A stretch of 15,204 nt of DNA from an uncultured cyanobacterium (GTDB lineage Bacteria; Cyanobacteriota; Cyanobacteriia; Pseudanabaenales; Pseudanabaenaceae): contig CAIJEA010000687.1 in assembly GCA_903819605.1 (NCBI GenBank), forward strand, positions 1 through 15,204. The letters run 5' to 3'. Positions 13,401 to 15,204 of this stretch are shown in pieces (positions within the stretch are counted from its first letter, which is position 1; every line of letters starts with the position of its first letter). A model generated the notes under the pieces. The model was not told where the DNA came from and made no database searches. It saw only the letters and a list, made by a program, of their open reading frames with translations. The translations under genes and the position numbers were made by a program.

Positions 13401-14823
13401 CGAGTTTAGCGATTCTATTGGCTTCTCTCTCCCCACTCAAATAAGCTCCATGGACACTTCCTAAATATTTACCATAGGTTGCCTCACCCGCAAAAAATAG
13501 CCGATCGCCTATGGGTTCCGCTAAGCGATCGCAGTCTTGAAGACCACCATTTAGCGAAAATGTGGAATAGGAGCCATAGGTAAAAGGATCGGTGTGCCAT
13601 TTAGTCAATAATGTGGCTGTTGGTGAAGGAATATCTTTGCCAAACATCGCTTGTAGATCAGTCATAATATTTTGCTTTGCCTCAGATTCAGGCATTTGAG
13701 ATAGCGATCGCGAAAAATCACCACTAACTAAGGCGACTAAAATCGGCTGCTGAACATATTTCTGCCAGTTCCAAAAATCAATATAGCGATCGGCAATATT
13801 GCGATCGCCATTGATATATGCCATGTAGTGAGGTTCTGAAGGCCAAAATTGCTTAGGAAACTTTAAAACTAATTTATTTAATGCTCCCATACCCAATTGA
13901 TCAATTGCCAATAACTTAGACTCAGGTAATGCTGGGACAAATTGAATAGACCCATGTTTCAGAACACCTAAAGGAACGGTGACAATTGCCTGTATGCCCT
14001 TAAAAGTCTCGCGATCGGTTGTTACCTGTACTCCATTATCATCATAGGTAATCTTTTGTACCAGATGTTTTGTGCGAATATCTAAATCTTTCGATAAAGC
14101 CTGCACAAGTTGCGTATAACCTTTTGGAAAGACTACGTTTCCCCCCGTAAATTCTGAGTCCTCATTAAAACCTTTAATTCCCAGATGTGCGAGACCATCC
14201 CCCATTTCACTTTCTATCGTCGAAGATAATCTTGCCCGAAAGCCGTTAAGAACAACTCCTGAGAGGTTTTCTGATTGAATTATTTCTTTTTCAATATCAG
14301 CTAGAGTGATTTGACGTGATGAAGTCTCATTTTGTAACTTAGTAACCCTATCCATAAAAACTTGAAAGGCTCGATTTACAAGTCTTTCTTCGGATTCACC
14401 TAACTGTTGATTGACACCTTGATAGTTCCATTGTGAATCATAATCGGATGTGACAGTTTTGATCCCAAATTGTTTGACTAGAGCCGAGATCGGATTACCG
14501 TTAACTTTCTGAATCCATGCTGCACCTAAATCTAAAGGAGTGCCCAAAGAATTATCTGTCCAAATTCTTCCACCAATGCGATCGCGCCCTTCGAGGACTA
14601 TTACCTGATATCCAAGAGCATGTAATTTTTTGGCAGCAGTGATACCTGCGATGCCTGCACCAATGACAATAATCTGCTGTTTATCTTCGCTACTATTTAG
14701 AGATTGATTGGCTATAGATGCTTTACTAAATGCACCTCCACATCCACAGAGCCAACTTGTTGCACCTGCATAGGTCAAGTTCCGAGCCTGAAGTAAAAAT
14801 TTTCGACGATTATATTTGTCCAT
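13393..14823 (-). CDS. FAD-dependent amine oxidase family protein, probably exported
   Basis: 476 residues from the ATG at 14823, which has GGAG 12 bases upstream; a TTG 18 bases earlier is less likely. The N-terminus YNRRKFLLQARN followed by a hydrophobic Ala/Gly stretch looks like a twin-arginine signal, and WLCGC (24-28) could be a lipobox with C28 acylated, so a periplasmic or membrane-bound oxidase is inferred. The FAD-binding GAGIAG (55-60) with acidic E78, GGRIWT (84-89) and the C-terminal FAGEATYGKYLGSVHGAYLSG are standard for the flavin monoamine/polyamine oxidase family. These enzymes oxidise amines to aldehyde or imine with peroxide release; the substrate cannot be told from sequence. 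Length is normal. It is downstream of glmS on the same strand, but with a palindrome and a MITE-like element between. Confidence 0.9.
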   Translation of the reverse strand: MDKYNRRKFLLQARNLTYAGATSWLCGCGGAFSKASIANQSLNSSEDKQQIIVIGAGIAGITAAKKLHALGYQVIVLEGRDRIGGRIWTDNSLGTPLDLGAAWIQKVNGNPISALVKQFGIKTVTSDYDSQWNYQGVNQQLGESEERLVNRAFQVFMDRVTKLQNETSSRQITLADIEKEIIQSENLSGVVLNGFRARLSSTIESEMGDGLAHLGIKGFNEDSEFTGGNVVFPKGYTQLVQALSKDLDIRTKHLVQKITYDDNGVQVTTDRETFKGIQAIVTVPLGVLKHGSIQFVPALPESKLLAIDQLGMGALNKLVLKFPKQFWPSEPHYMAYINGDRNIADRYIDFWNWQKYVQQPILVALVSGDFSRSLSQMPESEAKQNIMTDLQAMFGKDIPSPTATLLTKWHTDPFTYGSYSTFSLNGGLQDCDRLAEPIGDRLFFAGEATYGKYLGSVHGAYLSGEREANRIAKLDQ

Positions 14824-14923
14824 AAACAATTTCGGCTCCAATTTCCGTGCAAAGTGTCATTACGATTTTTATTGCGTCATTGTCTAAAAGAGAGTTCCAA
14901 AAGCTTTAGCATAATTAATTTTA

Positions 14924-15012
14924 GGACTTACGTAAATGAACGAAATGTAAGGGCAATTCATGAATTGTCCCTACGATAAAATGCAGGTTTCAAGTCATTT
15001 TTGCGTAAGTTC
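14924..15012. mobile_element. MITE-like element with TA target duplication
   Basis: An 89-bp element flanked by TA (14922-14923 and 15013-15014). Its ends are inverted: GGACTTACGTAA on the left and, reading the other strand, GAACTTACGCAA on the right, 10 of 12 identical. Inside is a near-perfect palindrome with no spacer (14947-14974, GGGCAATTCATGAATTGTCC core). It has no coding capacity. TA duplication and small size fit a non-autonomous relative of IS630/Tc1-type elements, and similar end and core sequences are common in filamentous cyanobacteria as I recall. It lies about 100 bases upstream of the amine oxidase start. Confidence 0.75.
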
Positions 15013-15066
15013 TACATTTGTTATTTTCCAAATGAGTATGCACTCATTTGGAAAATAACAAATGTA
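15013..15066 (-). terminator. 25-bp perfect palindrome after glmS
   Basis: Bases 15013-15037 pair without mismatch with 15042-15066 (TACATTTGTTATTTTCCAAA... and its complement), leaving a four-base loop ATGC. It begins 17 bases after the glmS stop codon in the gene's direction and so probably ends or stabilises the glmS transcript, though it is longer and more AT-rich than a typical terminator and lacks a clean U-run after a GC stem. Its outermost TA is also the right-hand TA of the MITE-like element. Confidence 0.75.
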
Positions 15067-15083
15067 TTGCCGATCTTTTTGGT

Positions 15084-15204
15084 CTATTCAACTGTGACAG
15101 ATTTGGCGAGATTTCGAGGTTGATCGACATCTAAGCCACGATGCGCCGCCACATGGTAAGCCAACAGTTGTAATGGAATTACCGTGAGTATCGGTGAGAA
15201 AATC
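15084..15204 (-). CDS. glmS: Glutamine-fructose-6-phosphate aminotransferase, C-terminal end (partial)
   Basis: The last 39 codons and TAG stop of a minus-strand gene that runs off the right edge. The visible residues include PLQLLAYHVA and DVDQPRNLAKSVTVE, the near-invariant C-terminus of GlmS (the isomerase-domain tail; the LAKSVTVE end reaches into the active site). GlmS makes glucosamine-6-phosphate from fructose-6-phosphate and glutamine, the first step to UDP-GlcNAc for peptidoglycan and lipopolysaccharide. Only the tail can be judged; it is intact. No glmS ribozyme could be seen since the 5' end is outside the window. Confidence 0.93.
   Translation of the reverse strand, partial: IFSPILTVIPLQLLAYHVAAHRGLDVDQPRNLAKSVTVE

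Noticed and set aside
1..15204. CRISPR array, tRNA, rRNA, phage attachment site or replication origin
   Set aside because: No regularly spaced direct repeats, no cloverleaf or rRNA motifs and no DnaA-box cluster seen by eye.

Overview
The window looks like an ordinary piece of cyanobacterial chromosome. The octamer GCGATCGC (HIP1), over-represented in many cyanobacterial genomes, occurs about 28 times by eye. Several proteins are of typically cyanobacterial type: DUF1825, a MoeB-rhodanese fusion without zinc cysteines, a zinc-ribbon/kinase/WD40 protein, an Uma2-family protein and a cystine C-S lyase-like enzyme. The style of the sequence (AT-rich spacers, many long hairpins with GCGAAGC or GGCTCCGCC tips) would fit a Pseudanabaena-like genome, but that is inference and not a species call.

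Layout from left to right. Positions 1-499 hold no convincing gene but contain a 171-bp near-perfect palindrome and a second hairpin. Next are aroE (+), then a CPBP intramembrane protease and a class V aminotransferase resembling cystine C-S lyase (both -). From 3.5 to 6.9 kb five genes run on the + strand: Uma2-family nuclease-like, a small membrane protein, TM2-SHOCT, a membrane-anchored helix-hairpin-helix protein and a pentapeptide-repeat protein. A hairpin related to the palindrome at the left edge separates these from a convergent Ser/Thr kinase with a WD40 propeller. A 356-bp divergent spacer with another long hairpin leads to a livM-type permease (+). This converges on moeB (-) across a strong shared terminator. 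Next come an unidentified acidic protein and a DUF1825 protein (+), then comF and a flavin amine oxidase (-). A small MITE-like element and a 25-bp perfect palindrome follow, and the window ends in the 3' end of glmS (-).

The genes do not form one pathway. They are single housekeeping genes (aroE, glmS, moeB, comF, livM-type) mixed with signalling and hypothetical genes, mostly with their own spacers. I see no phage, plasmid, CRISPR, toxin-antitoxin, defence or biosynthetic cluster, and no tRNA or rRNA.

The most unusual content is non-coding. Several long hairpins have well-matched arms. Two of them (1-171 and about 7003-7087) share outer sequence but have different inner stems. Three carry GCGAAGC, a sequence known to fold into an unusually stable DNA mini-hairpin, at or near the tip. 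This is the best candidate here for something undescribed.
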